Shown here: positions 27,300 to 35,690 of the stretch, one piece after another
Numbering within the stretch: the stretch's first letter is position 1
How the letters are laid out: every line of letters starts with the position of its first letter
Assembly: GCA_014238945.1 (NCBI GenBank)
Contig: JABAAB010000026.1
Location: forward strand, 186,001 to 250,000
Source: Lysobacterales bacterium
Lineage (GTDB): Bacteria; Pseudomonadota; Gammaproteobacteria; Xanthomonadales; SZUA-36
Direction: 5' to 3'
Length of the DNA: 64,000 bases
Position numbers and translations under genes: made by a program
The notes under the pieces: generated by a model
Seen by the model: the letters and a program-made list of their open reading frames with translations, nothing else
Told to the model about the DNA's origin: nothing
Database searches by the model: none

Positions 27300-28025
27300 T
27301 TATGACCACAGGGCTACAATATCTGCGGCCGCAGCGAAATCCGACGCGTCATCCACCTCACACCAACTCAGACCATTGATGGGGCAAATGCCGACTATAC
27401 CCGTACTGGCGAGCTGGTCAATTGCTGAAAGGTACCACAATTTCAGGGCGTCCTTTTTGTCCATCATTTCTTCGAGTTTCTGTGTAAAGGCATTTGCACC
27501 ATCCTGGTTAAACACCATCATTCCTATGCTTTCGCCATTGACCAGGTGAATATCCAATTGCTTGCTGACCTTTAACAAGCGGTCACCATCTGCGATGATT
27601 TTCATATCATCCAGATCAAAATTGGCCTTGGTGTCGGTGGCAAGCGTTATCGGATATTCATTTTCGCTTTTGAGCAAACGTTGCAGTATGGCGGCCTCAA
27701 AGAGTGTGTCACCATTCATCAATACAAAGGGACCCGTCATTTCAAACCGTGCCTCCCAACAGGTCCCCAGGTTGTCGGTATGGGCATACATTGGGTTGTG
27801 CAGCGTTTCGACCGGCACATTACTGACCCGCTCAACTATTGAGTCAACCTGCTCGCTGGCGAATCCGGTGACGACCACCACCTCATCAATATCGCATAGC
27901 GCAATTTGATTCAATTGCCACTCGAGTATCGAAGTGCCGTGCAACGGCAGACAGCATTTGGCCATATTTGAAGTCAATGGCATCAGCCGGCGCCCCTGTC
28001 CTGCGCTTAGTATGATTACTTTCAA
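27300..28025 (-). CDS. LicC-like NTP:sugar/alcohol-phosphate nucleotidyltransferase
   Basis: 241-residue cytoplasmic nucleotidyltransferase. It starts with the loop MKVIILSAGQGRRLMPLT, has KCCLPLHGTSILEWQL, the metal-binding FVLMNGDTLFE and a late GLSWCEVDDASDF. The size and motifs fit CTP:phosphocholine or CTP:alcohol-phosphate cytidylyltransferases better than the larger glucose-1-phosphate enzymes. In this locus it may activate the headgroup alcohol phosphate for the phosphatidyltransferase at 22.2-23.4 kb. The nucleotide (CTP or UTP) and the substrate cannot be read from the sequence. It is convergent with the OstA-like gene and divergent from the GMC oxidoreductase. Confidence 0.78.
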   Translation of the reverse strand: MKVIILSAGQGRRLMPLTSNMAKCCLPLHGTSILEWQLNQIALCDIDEVVVVTGFASEQVDSIVERVSNVPVETLHNPMYAHTDNLGTCWEARFEMTGPFVLMNGDTLFEAAILQRLLKSENEYPITLATDTKANFDLDDMKIIADGDRLLKVSKQLDIHLVNGESIGMMVFNQDGANAFTQKLEEMMDKKDALKLWYLSAIDQLASTGIVGICPINGLSWCEVDDASDFAAAADIVALWS

Positions 28026-28091
28026 TCGAAATTCCTCTGATTTGGGTATGGGAGTCTGCTGAAAAGTGGTGCATTAAAACATGAATCAGTC

Positions 28092-28110
28092 ATTCTGCAA
28101 AATGCAGAAT
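28092..28110. promoter_or_regulatory. Perfect 8-3-8 palindrome between the nucleotidyltransferase and GMC genes
   Basis: ATTCTGCA-AAA-TGCAGAAT is a perfect inverted repeat in the divergent gap, followed at 28114-28119 by the -10-like TACAAT that would serve the GMC oxidoreductase gene. The position fits an operator that could control one or both divergent genes. The regulator is unknown; none is encoded in the locus. Confidence 0.5.
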
Positions 28111-28209
28111 TGATACAATGTCTGCTGTGACATCCAATTGGTTTCTCGCGTCTTCTACCCTGGTCCCCCCCAGGTTTGCACGCAGGGTAACAGACTACGG
28201 ATTAAGAAT

Positions 28210-29817
28210 ATGTTAATCGACCTTGAAAAAGCCTCATCTGACCTGGTGCTGGAAAGTGAAGTTTGTATTGTGGGAGGCGGTGCGGCTGGAGTTGCGCTGG
28301 CGCGAAACATGATGAAAACAGGGCGTGATGTTTGTCTGCTGGAAGGCGGGGGAATGGATTATGAGGATGAAACCCAGTCGTTGTTTGATGGCAGAAATGT
28401 CGGTATGGAATATTACGACCTGGATCACGCAAGACTGAGATTTTTTGGTGGAACGACCAATATCTGGGGCGGCCGCTGTGTTCCGCTGGACCGGATTGAC
28501 TTCGAGAAAAGAGACTGGGTACCACACAGTGGCTGGCCCATAACACTTGATGAGCTCATGCCTTACTACCGTTTCGCACATGACTCATTACAACTGGGGG
28601 CATTTGATTACGAGACAGATATTTGGGATCAATTGCAGATTTCGCCCATTGATTTTGACCGTGAGGAAATGACCACCCGGTTTTGGCGTTTTGATGCCCT
28701 TGCAGAACGATTCAACAGTCGCAGGAGTGATGATCTGATACAGGCGCAAAATATTCGGCTTGTGATACATGCAAATGTGGTCAACCTGCAGGCATCGGGC
28801 AATGCAGGCAACATAACCAGTCTGGAAGCCAGAACGTTACACGGCAGGAGGCTTCAGGTCACGGCACAGCACTTTGTGCTGGCCTGTGGTGCGATCGAAA
28901 ATGCCCGTTTGTTGCTGGCATCAAACAGCGTAGAGCAGGACGGGATTGGCAATCAATTTGACCAGGTAGGTCGCTATTTTATGGAGCATCCGCACGGTAG
29001 GATTGCACAGATTGAAACCGATGATCCTGCCATGTTCTGGGCGCTGTACCGCAAACGATACCCTGCAGGGGATGTCCCACTTGCACCCGCTCTGGTACTG
29101 CCCGAGTCACAGCAACGCCGTCTGGGAATACTGAACAGCGCAGCAACGTTCAAACTGCAAAAAGACCCGAGTAGGGGCGCCACCATCAGCAAACGGGTTT
29201 ACCTGAACCTGAAACACAGCCTGTCACCATCTCGTTCCGGTCGTGCGCTATGGCAAACCTGGCGCGGCATGCAGGATTGGTTGCAGGGTCACATTTCAAT
29301 GCCCCTGCTACGGTTTGGCGTCAAGATGAACCGTATGGGCCTGTATGTGATCGCCAGGGCCGAGCAAGCTCCCAACCCCGATAGCAGAGTGCGTCTTTCA
29401 GAGCAAAGGGACAAACTCGGTAACCACAGGGCGGATCTGGACTGGCAGCTGTGTGCACTGGACAAGGAAACCATGCTGCAATTCGGTAAAGCATTGCAAC
29501 GGGAATTTGCCCGACTGGGTTTGGGGAAAGTATCAACATACCAGTGGCTGGAGGATGGTCGACCCGAATGGCCGGTCGATGCCAGCGTGGGTAACCATCC
29601 CATCGGTGGTTATCATCATATGGGGACAACACGCATGAGTGATTCTGCCCGCACGGGTGTTGTCGACTCAAATTGCACCGTTCACGGCTATCACAATCTT
29701 CACATTGCGAGCAGTTCGGTTTTCACCACCGGTGGTTGGGCGAATCCGACATTGACCATATTGGCATTGACCCACAGATTGGGAGATCATCTGAATCGCT
29801 TACTGGATAAACATTAA
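28210..29817 (+). CDS. GMC-family FAD oxidoreductase
   Basis: FAD-dependent alcohol or sugar oxidoreductase of about 535 residues. The dinucleotide motif GGGAAG lies at 22-27, followed by the E-rich CLLEGGG; GGTTNIWGGRC is the usual FAD-covering segment, and the active-site region HHMGTTRMS lies near 469. The final GWANPTLTILALTHRLGDHL is typical of the family. The ATG at 28210 precedes the FAD-binding fold closely; a TTG 72 bases upstream is in frame but would lie next to the promoter elements. Within a lipid locus it could oxidise a polyol headgroup, for example an alcohol to an acid. That is speculation. Its stop overlaps the next, convergent gene by 4 bases. Confidence 0.85.
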   Translation: MLIDLEKASSDLVLESEVCIVGGGAAGVALARNMMKTGRDVCLLEGGGMDYEDETQSLFDGRNVGMEYYDLDHARLRFFGGTTNIWGGRCVPLDRIDFEKRDWVPHSGWPITLDELMPYYRFAHDSLQLGAFDYETDIWDQLQISPIDFDREEMTTRFWRFDALAERFNSRRSDDLIQAQNIRLVIHANVVNLQASGNAGNITSLEARTLHGRRLQVTAQHFVLACGAIENARLLLASNSVEQDGIGNQFDQVGRYFMEHPHGRIAQIETDDPAMFWALYRKRYPAGDVPLAPALVLPESQQRRLGILNSAATFKLQKDPSRGATISKRVYLNLKHSLSPSRSGRALWQTWRGMQDWLQGHISMPLLRFGVKMNRMGLYVIARAEQAPNPDSRVRLSEQRDKLGNHRADLDWQLCALDKETMLQFGKALQREFARLGLGKVSTYQWLEDGRPEWPVDASVGNHPIGGYHHMGTTRMSDSARTGVVDSNCTVHGYHNLHIASSSVFTTGGWANPTLTILALTHRLGDHLNRLLDKH

Positions 29818-30620
29818 ATCCTGGAAAGTATTTCCTCTGCGAGTTTCTGATCTGCAACAGAGTCCACATCGACCGCGGCTCGGGCCTGATCCAGAAGTAC
29901 AAACCCGATACGACAACCTGCCGCACCTGATAGTGCCCGCAAGGCATCTTCGAGCGTCAGTCGTCTCAGCAGGTAACGAATCAGGGCAAGTACTCCAAAG
30001 CGGCGTGCTATGCGCCAGGGTTGTTTGCGTTCTGATTCAACCTGTTGCCAGAATTCCAGCGATTTCAATCCTTTCGGGTTTATCACGGCAAACAGGTTGC
30101 TGCCACAAAAATGGCCATTTGAAAACTTCATGATGGTACGTTTTGAGTCCGGCCATGCAGCCCGTACCAATGTGTGGGGAACAAAACCAATGACCAGATC
30201 GAAATTTGAATCATTGGCTGTGTGGCGTGCACCTGTACAAAAATCATCAACGATTTCAGACGTTAATAGCGCATGGTCCCCGGCAGTGAGCAGGGCAGGG
30301 TAGTGATCCAGTTCATGCAAAGCTGACAAGCCACTTCCCGAGGGGCCAGTGGCCGGTGCAAGCCAATCGAAATCCGGTGTTTGCAGTAGGGATAACATGA
30401 TCTTGCTGCCCTCGACTACCTCCCGGGCGGGTCCGCAGATAATACCTCCGTGACAATATCGGCTGTCATTTATCGCGTTAATTACATATTGAAGCGCCGG
30501 TTTTCCGGCAACCGGTACCAGCACGCTGGCCGGAATGTTGAAAGCACGGCTCAGCTCATTCCCACCCGGTCGATCACCCGCCAGAATTACCGATCGGAAT
30601 GTAAATTCGAATTCGCTCAC
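29814..30620 (-). CDS. MobA-like NTP-transferase domain protein
   Basis: 268 residues. The N-terminus SVILAGDRPGGNELSRAF and SVLVPVAGKPALQYVINAI is that of MobA/CofC/IspD-like nucleotidyltransferases, with ALLTAGDHALLTSEIVDDF as the metal-binding D-x-D-like segment. The second half (RFGVLALIRYLLRRLTLEDALRAL, VDVDSVADQKLAEEIL) fits similar proteins of the clan. The signature loop is altered (GDRPGGNE instead of GxGxR), so substrate or activity may differ. It is 34 bases downstream of the ceramide-synthase-like gene on the same strand and probably co-transcribed. It is the second nucleotidyltransferase of this family in the locus; a headgroup role is inferred. Confidence 0.72.
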   Translation of the reverse strand: MSEFEFTFRSVILAGDRPGGNELSRAFNIPASVLVPVAGKPALQYVINAINDSRYCHGGIICGPAREVVEGSKIMLSLLQTPDFDWLAPATGPSGSGLSALHELDHYPALLTAGDHALLTSEIVDDFCTGARHTANDSNFDLVIGFVPHTLVRAAWPDSKRTIMKFSNGHFCGSNLFAVINPKGLKSLEFWQQVESERKQPWRIARRFGVLALIRYLLRRLTLEDALRALSGAAGCRIGFVLLDQARAAVDVDSVADQKLAEEILSRI

Positions 30621-30654
30621 CTGATCGTTACCCGGGATGCTTGGGAAATATATA

Positions 30655-31836
30655 TCACAAGTACTTTTCGTACATGCGGTAGCGTTTGGTTACCTCGCCA
30701 CCAATGCTTTCGATAATATTCCTGACCGCATGATTGTGTTGCAATATCCACGACATTTCGGCCCGTTCCAGTCCACGTTGGGTGCCGGCGTCCATGGCGG
30801 CCTTGATGACCAGGTAAGCGAGCGCGGGGCCGAACCGGGTGTTTTGATATTTCTGTCTTACACCCATCAAAGCGACCCTGGCCGTCTTGGGGAATTTCAC
30901 TTTTAGCCGCCACAGCAATTTCGCCCAGCCAAAGGGCAGCAAGCGGCCATTGAGGTCCGATATTGCCTCGTTGATATTGGGAATCAGGACATTAAAGGCG
31001 ACGGCTTCACCATCAAGTTCGGCAATATGGATAAAATCGGCGGGCAGCAGCATCAACAACTCTTTGCCAACCGCGCTGAATTCCTCACGTGTGAAAGGCA
31101 CAAAATTCCAGTTGTTTTCCCAGGCATCGTTGAAGATATCCCGCATGGTTTCAAGTTCTTCTTCCCTTTTGCTCTTATTCAGACAACGCACATTGACCCG
31201 CTTTCCACTTCTACGGATCAGGGCCTGCATGATCCTGGGTATGGTCAGCGTATTATTGTCCATTTCATAGGCTAAAAGGTCCTGTGCACCCTGGTATCCA
31301 CACCGCTCTATCGCTGCGCCATAATAAGGTGGGGAATGACCCATCATGACAAATGGGGGGGAGTCAAATCCATCAACGAGAACGCCGATTTCCTGGTTGA
31401 TGCCCAGATTAAATGGCCCCGCAACCTGTCGCATGCCCTGTTCCCGCAACCAGTTCTCGGCGGCCTCAAACAGTAACTGGAATACGTTGTCATCATCGGG
31501 AGCTTCGATCAGACCAAAAAAACCGGTCTTGTTCTGATAACGCTGCTGGTGCAGTTCATCAATCTGGGCAGATATGCGACCTACGGGACTTCCATCCTGG
31601 TAAGCAATCCACGCCCGCCATTGAGCGTGTTTGAAATACGGGTGCCTGGGTGAGAATGCTTCTTTGCGTTCAGCGATCAATGGGGGAACCCAGTTCCGGT
31701 CATCTCGGTAAATACTCCAGGGCACCCGAATAAAAGTGTCAAGCAACTGTTTACTGGTGACTTCTTTTATCTGAATATCTTTGTAGACTTGGTCATTCAT
31801 AGATATGGACTTGATATTGATTGATGTTGGTGCCAT
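30655..31836 (-). CDS. GNAT-fold acyltransferase, candidate bacterial ceramide synthase (bCerS-like)
   Basis: 393-residue cytoplasmic protein with no signal peptide. The N-terminal half (FIRVPWSIYRDDRNWVPPLI, AFVAYQDG-like AWIAYQDGSPVGRISAQID) and the C-terminal GNAT-type half ending in AEMSWILQHNHAVRNIIES define a long, conserved GNAT-like family. Caulobacter ceramide synthase belongs to the acyl-CoA N-acyltransferase clan and lies in a locus of similar content, so this is the best candidate for the N-acylation step. An AGGAGG 9 bases before the ATG at 31836 supports that start. The ribosome site is itself inside a palindrome. The substrate is inferred from context. Confidence 0.7.
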   Translation of the reverse strand: MAPTSINIKSISMNDQVYKDIQIKEVTSKQLLDTFIRVPWSIYRDDRNWVPPLIAERKEAFSPRHPYFKHAQWRAWIAYQDGSPVGRISAQIDELHQQRYQNKTGFFGLIEAPDDDNVFQLLFEAAENWLREQGMRQVAGPFNLGINQEIGVLVDGFDSPPFVMMGHSPPYYGAAIERCGYQGAQDLLAYEMDNNTLTIPRIMQALIRRSGKRVNVRCLNKSKREEELETMRDIFNDAWENNWNFVPFTREEFSAVGKELLMLLPADFIHIAELDGEAVAFNVLIPNINEAISDLNGRLLPFGWAKLLWRLKVKFPKTARVALMGVRQKYQNTRFGPALAYLVIKAAMDAGTQRGLERAEMSWILQHNHAVRNIIESIGGEVTKRYRMYEKYL

Positions 31837-31842
31837 TGCTGT

Positions 31843-31859
31843 ATGCCTCCTGGAGGCAT
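31843..31859 (-). promoter_or_regulatory. Palindrome overlapping the ribosome site of the bCerS-like gene
   Basis: On the coding strand ATGCCTCC-A-GGAGGCAT is a perfect 8-1-8 palindrome whose right half is the AGGAGG ribosome-binding site of the downstream gene. Folding in the mRNA (7-bp stem, 3-base loop) would hide the site, so translation may be controlled by opening the hairpin; alternatively it is a protein operator. Confidence 0.45.
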
Positions 31860-31891
31860 GCTGTCTGGATTTTTCTGGGTATTGATCGGCA

Positions 31892-33259
31892 TTAATTCGC
31901 GATGAGCAGATAGCTCGCCAACCCGATGAATGCCAGGATGCCTATTACATCGGTAACGGTGGTCAGCACAACACCACCAGCGAGCGCTGGATCAATGGAC
32001 ATTCTCTTCAGTATTACTGGTATCAGGGCGCCTGCGAGTGCCCCGGCGACCAGGTTTATAATGATTGCTACTGCCATAACCAGACCCAGGCCAGGGTTTC
32101 CATACCAGAGGTAGGCAATGGCAGCAATCACGATGGAAAATACCATGCCGTTCAATATACCTACCGCGAGTTCCTTGCGCATAATCGCCATGGTGTTACG
32201 TGCGCTTACCTGACCGGTTGCCATTCCCCTGATCATCAATGTCAGGGTTTGGGTACCCGCAATGCCTCCCATACTCATGACCACCGGGAACAGGACGGCA
32301 AGCTCGACCAGTTGATCGAGTGTTGGTTGAAATGCATACAGCACCGATGCTGCAAGCAATGCCGTAATCAGATTAAAACCAAGCCAAACCCAGCGTCTTA
32401 GAGCCGACTGCACCACGGGTGCGAACATGTCATCCTCTTCATCCAGACCGGCCGCGGTCAAGACCATGTGGTCCCCCTCTTCACGGATGACATCGACTAC
32501 GTCATCAATGGTGATGCCACCCAAAAGGTATCCATCCTGATCGGTAACAGGGGCTGAAACCAGGTCGTGGTGTTCAAATTCGATTGCCACCTGGGAGTCG
32601 GGCGTATCCACCGGAATTGCCTGGGTGGAAGTGTCGATTAATTCTGCAACCTGTTTGGACGGCTCCTGGGTCAGCACATCGGATATCTTTAGTTGTCCCA
32701 GGTATTTTCCTGCCCGGTCCACAACAAATAACTGGTCAAAAACTTCCGGTAGCTCACCACGAAGCCGAATATATCGTAGCACCACGTCCAGGGTGACATC
32801 CGGTCTTACCGTAACCACATCCGGGTTCATCAAACCACCGGCAGAATCTTCCGGGTAAGACATGACCCAGGCAAGGCGCTCGCGCTCCTGGCGGTCCATG
32901 GCATGCAGGACCTCGGTGATAACGGCATCCGGCAAATCATTCAGGATGTCCGCCAGATCGTCGATATCCAATTCACCCATGGCCTGTACAAGCTCGTCGG
33001 GTGAACTGTCTCGAATCAAACCGGCGCGTACTTCATCATTGACTTCAACCAGAACTTCGCCGTCAAGTTCAGTATCTACCAACTCCCAGACAACCTGGCG
33101 TTTTGCCTGTGGTAATGATTCGAGCAAATCACCTATTTCGGCGCCGCTTAGGCTGTTGATGAGTTGTTTGACCTGCGATTGAACACCGCTGTCTAGCGCT
33201 TCGGAAAGGCGGTCCAGTTGACGAGCTGTTTTTTCTTCGTGCTGAATTTCCCGCAACAT
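31892..33259 (-). CDS. mgtE: Magnesium transporter MgtE
   Basis: Inner-membrane Mg2+ channel of about 455 residues. The layout is the N-terminal helical domain (to about 130), two CBS domains (about 135-260, with EDSAGGLMNPDVVTV and ITIDDVVDVIREEGD) that sense magnesium, and five membrane segments with the signature MGGIAGTQTLTLMIRG and ALAGALIPVILKRMSIDPALAGG. The ATG at 33259 has AAGG 9 bases upstream; the in-frame TTG at 33298 has no ribosome site. It is the last gene leftward after rapZ, an arrangement also found in Pseudomonas, although there the HPr-like ptsO lies between. Confidence 0.95.
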   Translation of the reverse strand: MLREIQHEEKTARQLDRLSEALDSGVQSQVKQLINSLSGAEIGDLLESLPQAKRQVVWELVDTELDGEVLVEVNDEVRAGLIRDSSPDELVQAMGELDIDDLADILNDLPDAVITEVLHAMDRQERERLAWVMSYPEDSAGGLMNPDVVTVRPDVTLDVVLRYIRLRGELPEVFDQLFVVDRAGKYLGQLKISDVLTQEPSKQVAELIDTSTQAIPVDTPDSQVAIEFEHHDLVSAPVTDQDGYLLGGITIDDVVDVIREEGDHMVLTAAGLDEEDDMFAPVVQSALRRWVWLGFNLITALLAASVLYAFQPTLDQLVELAVLFPVVMSMGGIAGTQTLTLMIRGMATGQVSARNTMAIMRKELAVGILNGMVFSIVIAAIAYLWYGNPGLGLVMAVAIIINLVAGALAGALIPVILKRMSIDPALAGGVVLTTVTDVIGILAFIGLASYLLIAN

Positions 33260-33548
33260 TTTCGTCAACCTTCTGTGGGAGTTATTAAAGGTCGCCAAGA
33301 CTAACGATTACGACCCCGAGAAAACGTTATTATAATGAAATAGGAGCAGGCACGCATTTCATCTTGATAGCCCCGGAATGTGGGTCAGAGCGCTGGCGAA
33401 GTTTGGTTTACTGACAAATTCAAGATATTGAAACCTTGCCAAACAGAAAGGATGGGTTATTCCACAACCCCTGATACTCAACTGGACGTGCTGGTTCAGA
33501 AACGAAAACAGAAATCGCCGGGACCGGAATTTCAGAATGATCTGTCTG

Positions 33549-34430
33549 TCAAGTACTCCAACGGGACATTTCCCGGTGATGAATCAGTACTTTGTCGTGG
33601 TCCTTGTGCAGAGTCTTTGCCAGTTTTTCGGTGAGGTATACGGAACGGTGTCTTCCACCGGTACATCCGATCCCAATGGTTACGTAACTTCGTTGAGTAC
33701 CCTGAAATTCCGGTAGCCAGGTCTTCATGAAGTTTTCGATGTCGAGGGTCATTTTCAATACACTCTGATCTCTTTCCAGCCACCTGCTGACAGCCTTGTC
33801 TCTTCCGGTCAATGAACGGAGTTCTTTTTGCCAATAAGGATTGGGAAGAATTCGGGCATCAAACAGAAAATCCACATCCTGCGGTACACCCCGCTTGAAG
33901 GCAAAGGACTGCAATACGATAGTGGGGCTGCCGGACTGGTTTTCCACACAATTCCAGACCAATCGCCTGAGTTGGTGAATATTGGTGTTACTGGTGTCCA
34001 TTACCTGATCCGCTTGACTGCGTAATGGTTCCAGCAGTTGTTTTTCATTTTCGATGGCATTCGGTAGAACATGATCACTACCGGTCAGTGGATGTCGACG
34101 GCGGGTCTCGCTGAAGCGTTTTAGCAGTACCGGCTTTTCAGCAGTAATAAACAGCAATTTGCAACTGAAGTCATTGTCCCGTAACCATTCCATCCAATCC
34201 AGCACAACCTGCAGGTCAAATTCCCGGGATCGGGCATCGATCCCCAGTGCAACCTTCTGATACAAGCCCGGATTGGCAGAAATTTGCGGACCAAAATCGG
34301 GTAGCATAGCTGCTGGCAGATTGTCGATGCAGTAATAACCAAGATCTTCCAGCGCGTTTAAAGCGGTGGATTTGCCACCACCGGACATACCACTGACAAT
34401 GATGACTTCCTGGGCAGATTCAGCCGGCAT
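33549..34430 (-). CDS. rapZ: RNase adapter protein RapZ (P-loop nucleotide-binding)
   Basis: Cytoplasmic adapter, 293 residues. In E. coli it binds the sRNA GlmZ and hands it to RNase E, tuning amino-sugar synthesis. The Walker A GMSGGGKS lies at 14-21, followed by LEDLGYYCIDNLP and the C-terminal IGIGCTGGRHRSVYL that is nearly invariant in the family. The ATG at 34430 matches the family N-terminus; an in-frame ATG at 34469 has a GGAG 10 bases upstream and would add 13 residues, so the start is uncertain. It follows ptsN, as in the conserved rpoN cluster. Confidence 0.94.
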   Translation of the reverse strand: MPAESAQEVIIVSGMSGGGKSTALNALEDLGYYCIDNLPAAMLPDFGPQISANPGLYQKVALGIDARSREFDLQVVLDWMEWLRDNDFSCKLLFITAEKPVLLKRFSETRRRHPLTGSDHVLPNAIENEKQLLEPLRSQADQVMDTSNTNIHQLRRLVWNCVENQSGSPTIVLQSFAFKRGVPQDVDFLFDARILPNPYWQKELRSLTGRDKAVSRWLERDQSVLKMTLDIENFMKTWLPEFQGTQRSYVTIGIGCTGGRHRSVYLTEKLAKTLHKDHDKVLIHHREMSRWST

Positions 34431-34630
34431 GTTGCACCGGGTCGGGCGAATATATGAACCCCGCAACATTTTCGACAGTCTCCATACATTTCACTACTGC
34501 ACCGGCCTTCAGACCAGCTTCAGGCAGCATGTTGTTGCTTTGCAGGATTGCACTGCGCCGAACTTAATACAGCTCTGGCCTTCGCAACGCACATTCCGAA
34601 ACGTGGCTGATTCATACCACTTGAACATAA

Positions 34631-35113
34631 TCAGGGATCTGTACTGTTGTTCATGTCGTTTGGATGGGAACTCGCCAAAAGGTGCCAGATTTCGTTGGCA
34701 TCGGCAGCGTCGCGCAACTGTTGTAGTAATTCCCGGTCACTGAAGCGCTCAGCAATATTTGAAAGCAGTTTCTTTTGATCAGCTGTACATTTTTTGGGTG
34801 CTACCAGAGCAAACAATAAATCGATCGGTTGGCCGTCATCCGCATCAAAAGGCAGTGGTTTAACCAGTCGTAGAAAAAGCGCTTCAACGGCTTTGGTACT
34901 GTTGATACGGCCGTGAGGAATTGCGACCCCCCCACCCAGTGCGGTACTGCCGAGATGTTCCCGCGCGCACAGGCTTTCGAATATCTCCCGTGAGCTCAGA
35001 TCCTTGTTTTTCTTGGCGAGTGTGATGCTGATGAGTTCCAACAATCGTTTTTTGCTACTGATTCTGATATTGGCCAGGATACGTCCCGGACTGAGTAGAT
35101 CGCTGTCAAGCAT
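34631..35113 (-). CDS. ptsN: Nitrogen PTS regulatory protein EIIA-Ntr
   Basis: 160-residue EIIA-Ntr of the nitrogen phosphotransferase system, a regulator of potassium and nitrogen homeostasis that is phosphorylated by NPr. The active-site histidine is His67 in LGGGVAIPHGRI, and LREHL-type LCAREHLGSTAL precedes it. The length and LLFALVAPKK segment fit the family. It lies 43 bases after hpf in the rpoN cluster. Confidence 0.95.
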   Translation of the reverse strand: MLDSDLLSPGRILANIRISSKKRLLELISITLAKKNKDLSSREIFESLCAREHLGSTALGGGVAIPHGRINSTKAVEALFLRLVKPLPFDADDGQPIDLLFALVAPKKCTADQKKLLSNIAERFSDRELLQQLRDAADANEIWHLLASSHPNDMNNSTDP

Positions 35114-35156
35114 GGTCGTTTGTCAGTGTTCAGCTTCTTGATGGGGAATGGATGCG

Positions 35157-35486
35157 TTAGTACCCGGGTCCAGGCTCAATGGGGTCCTGCCTGCCATGGT
35201 GATGGTTGGTAATGCGATCCTTGTAACGGCGTACCTGACGATCAAGTTTATCCACCAGGCCGTCAATTGAGGCGTACATGTCTTTTGCACTTTGGGTGGC
35301 AAAGATTGTACGTCCCGCAGCATGCACTGTGGCTTCTGCCTGGTGTTGCAGTTTTTCCACGTTTAATATGACGTGAATCGAATTAACCTGATCAAAGTGG
35401 CGGCTCAACCTTTGTGTTTTTTCAGTGACATAGGCTCGCAGCGCTGGAGTTACGTCAATATGATGTCCGGTAACGTTAATCTGCAT
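35157..35486 (-). CDS. hpf: Ribosome hibernation promoting factor (short HPF/YhbH)
   Basis: 109-residue factor that binds the 30S decoding region in stationary phase and promotes inactive 100S ribosomes. It begins MQINVTGHHIDVTPALRAYV and has VILNVEKLQHQAEATVHAAG and DLYASIDGLVDKL-like YASIDGLVDKLDRQVRRYK. The ATG at 35486 has AAGGAG 7 bases upstream, which settles it over an ATG-like start 33 bases earlier. Short form without the C-terminal dimerisation domain of the long HPF. It is downstream of rpoN by about 200 bases. Confidence 0.95.
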   Translation of the reverse strand: MQINVTGHHIDVTPALRAYVTEKTQRLSRHFDQVNSIHVILNVEKLQHQAEATVHAAGRTIFATQSAKDMYASIDGLVDKLDRQVRRYKDRITNHHHGRQDPIEPGPGY

Positions 35487-35690
35487 CAATAATCTCCTTG
35501 TATTCAGGGTTCGCCTCAATATGGACTTGAGGCCGGTTCAGCCTGTTTCAATGGTTGATGGCCGGAGTATGGTTGTGAAAAATATGCGCTAGGTTTGTCC
35601 ATTTTCCCTTTTGCTGGTGACCGGCATTGAATTCGACGGTAACACTTACAGTTTATACTTCAATTTCTGAATTTACTATATTTTCCAGAA

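Noticed and set aside
33329-33336. TATAAT in either orientation upstream of mgtE
   Set aside because: No matching -35 at 16-18 bases on either strand, so I do not call a promoter.
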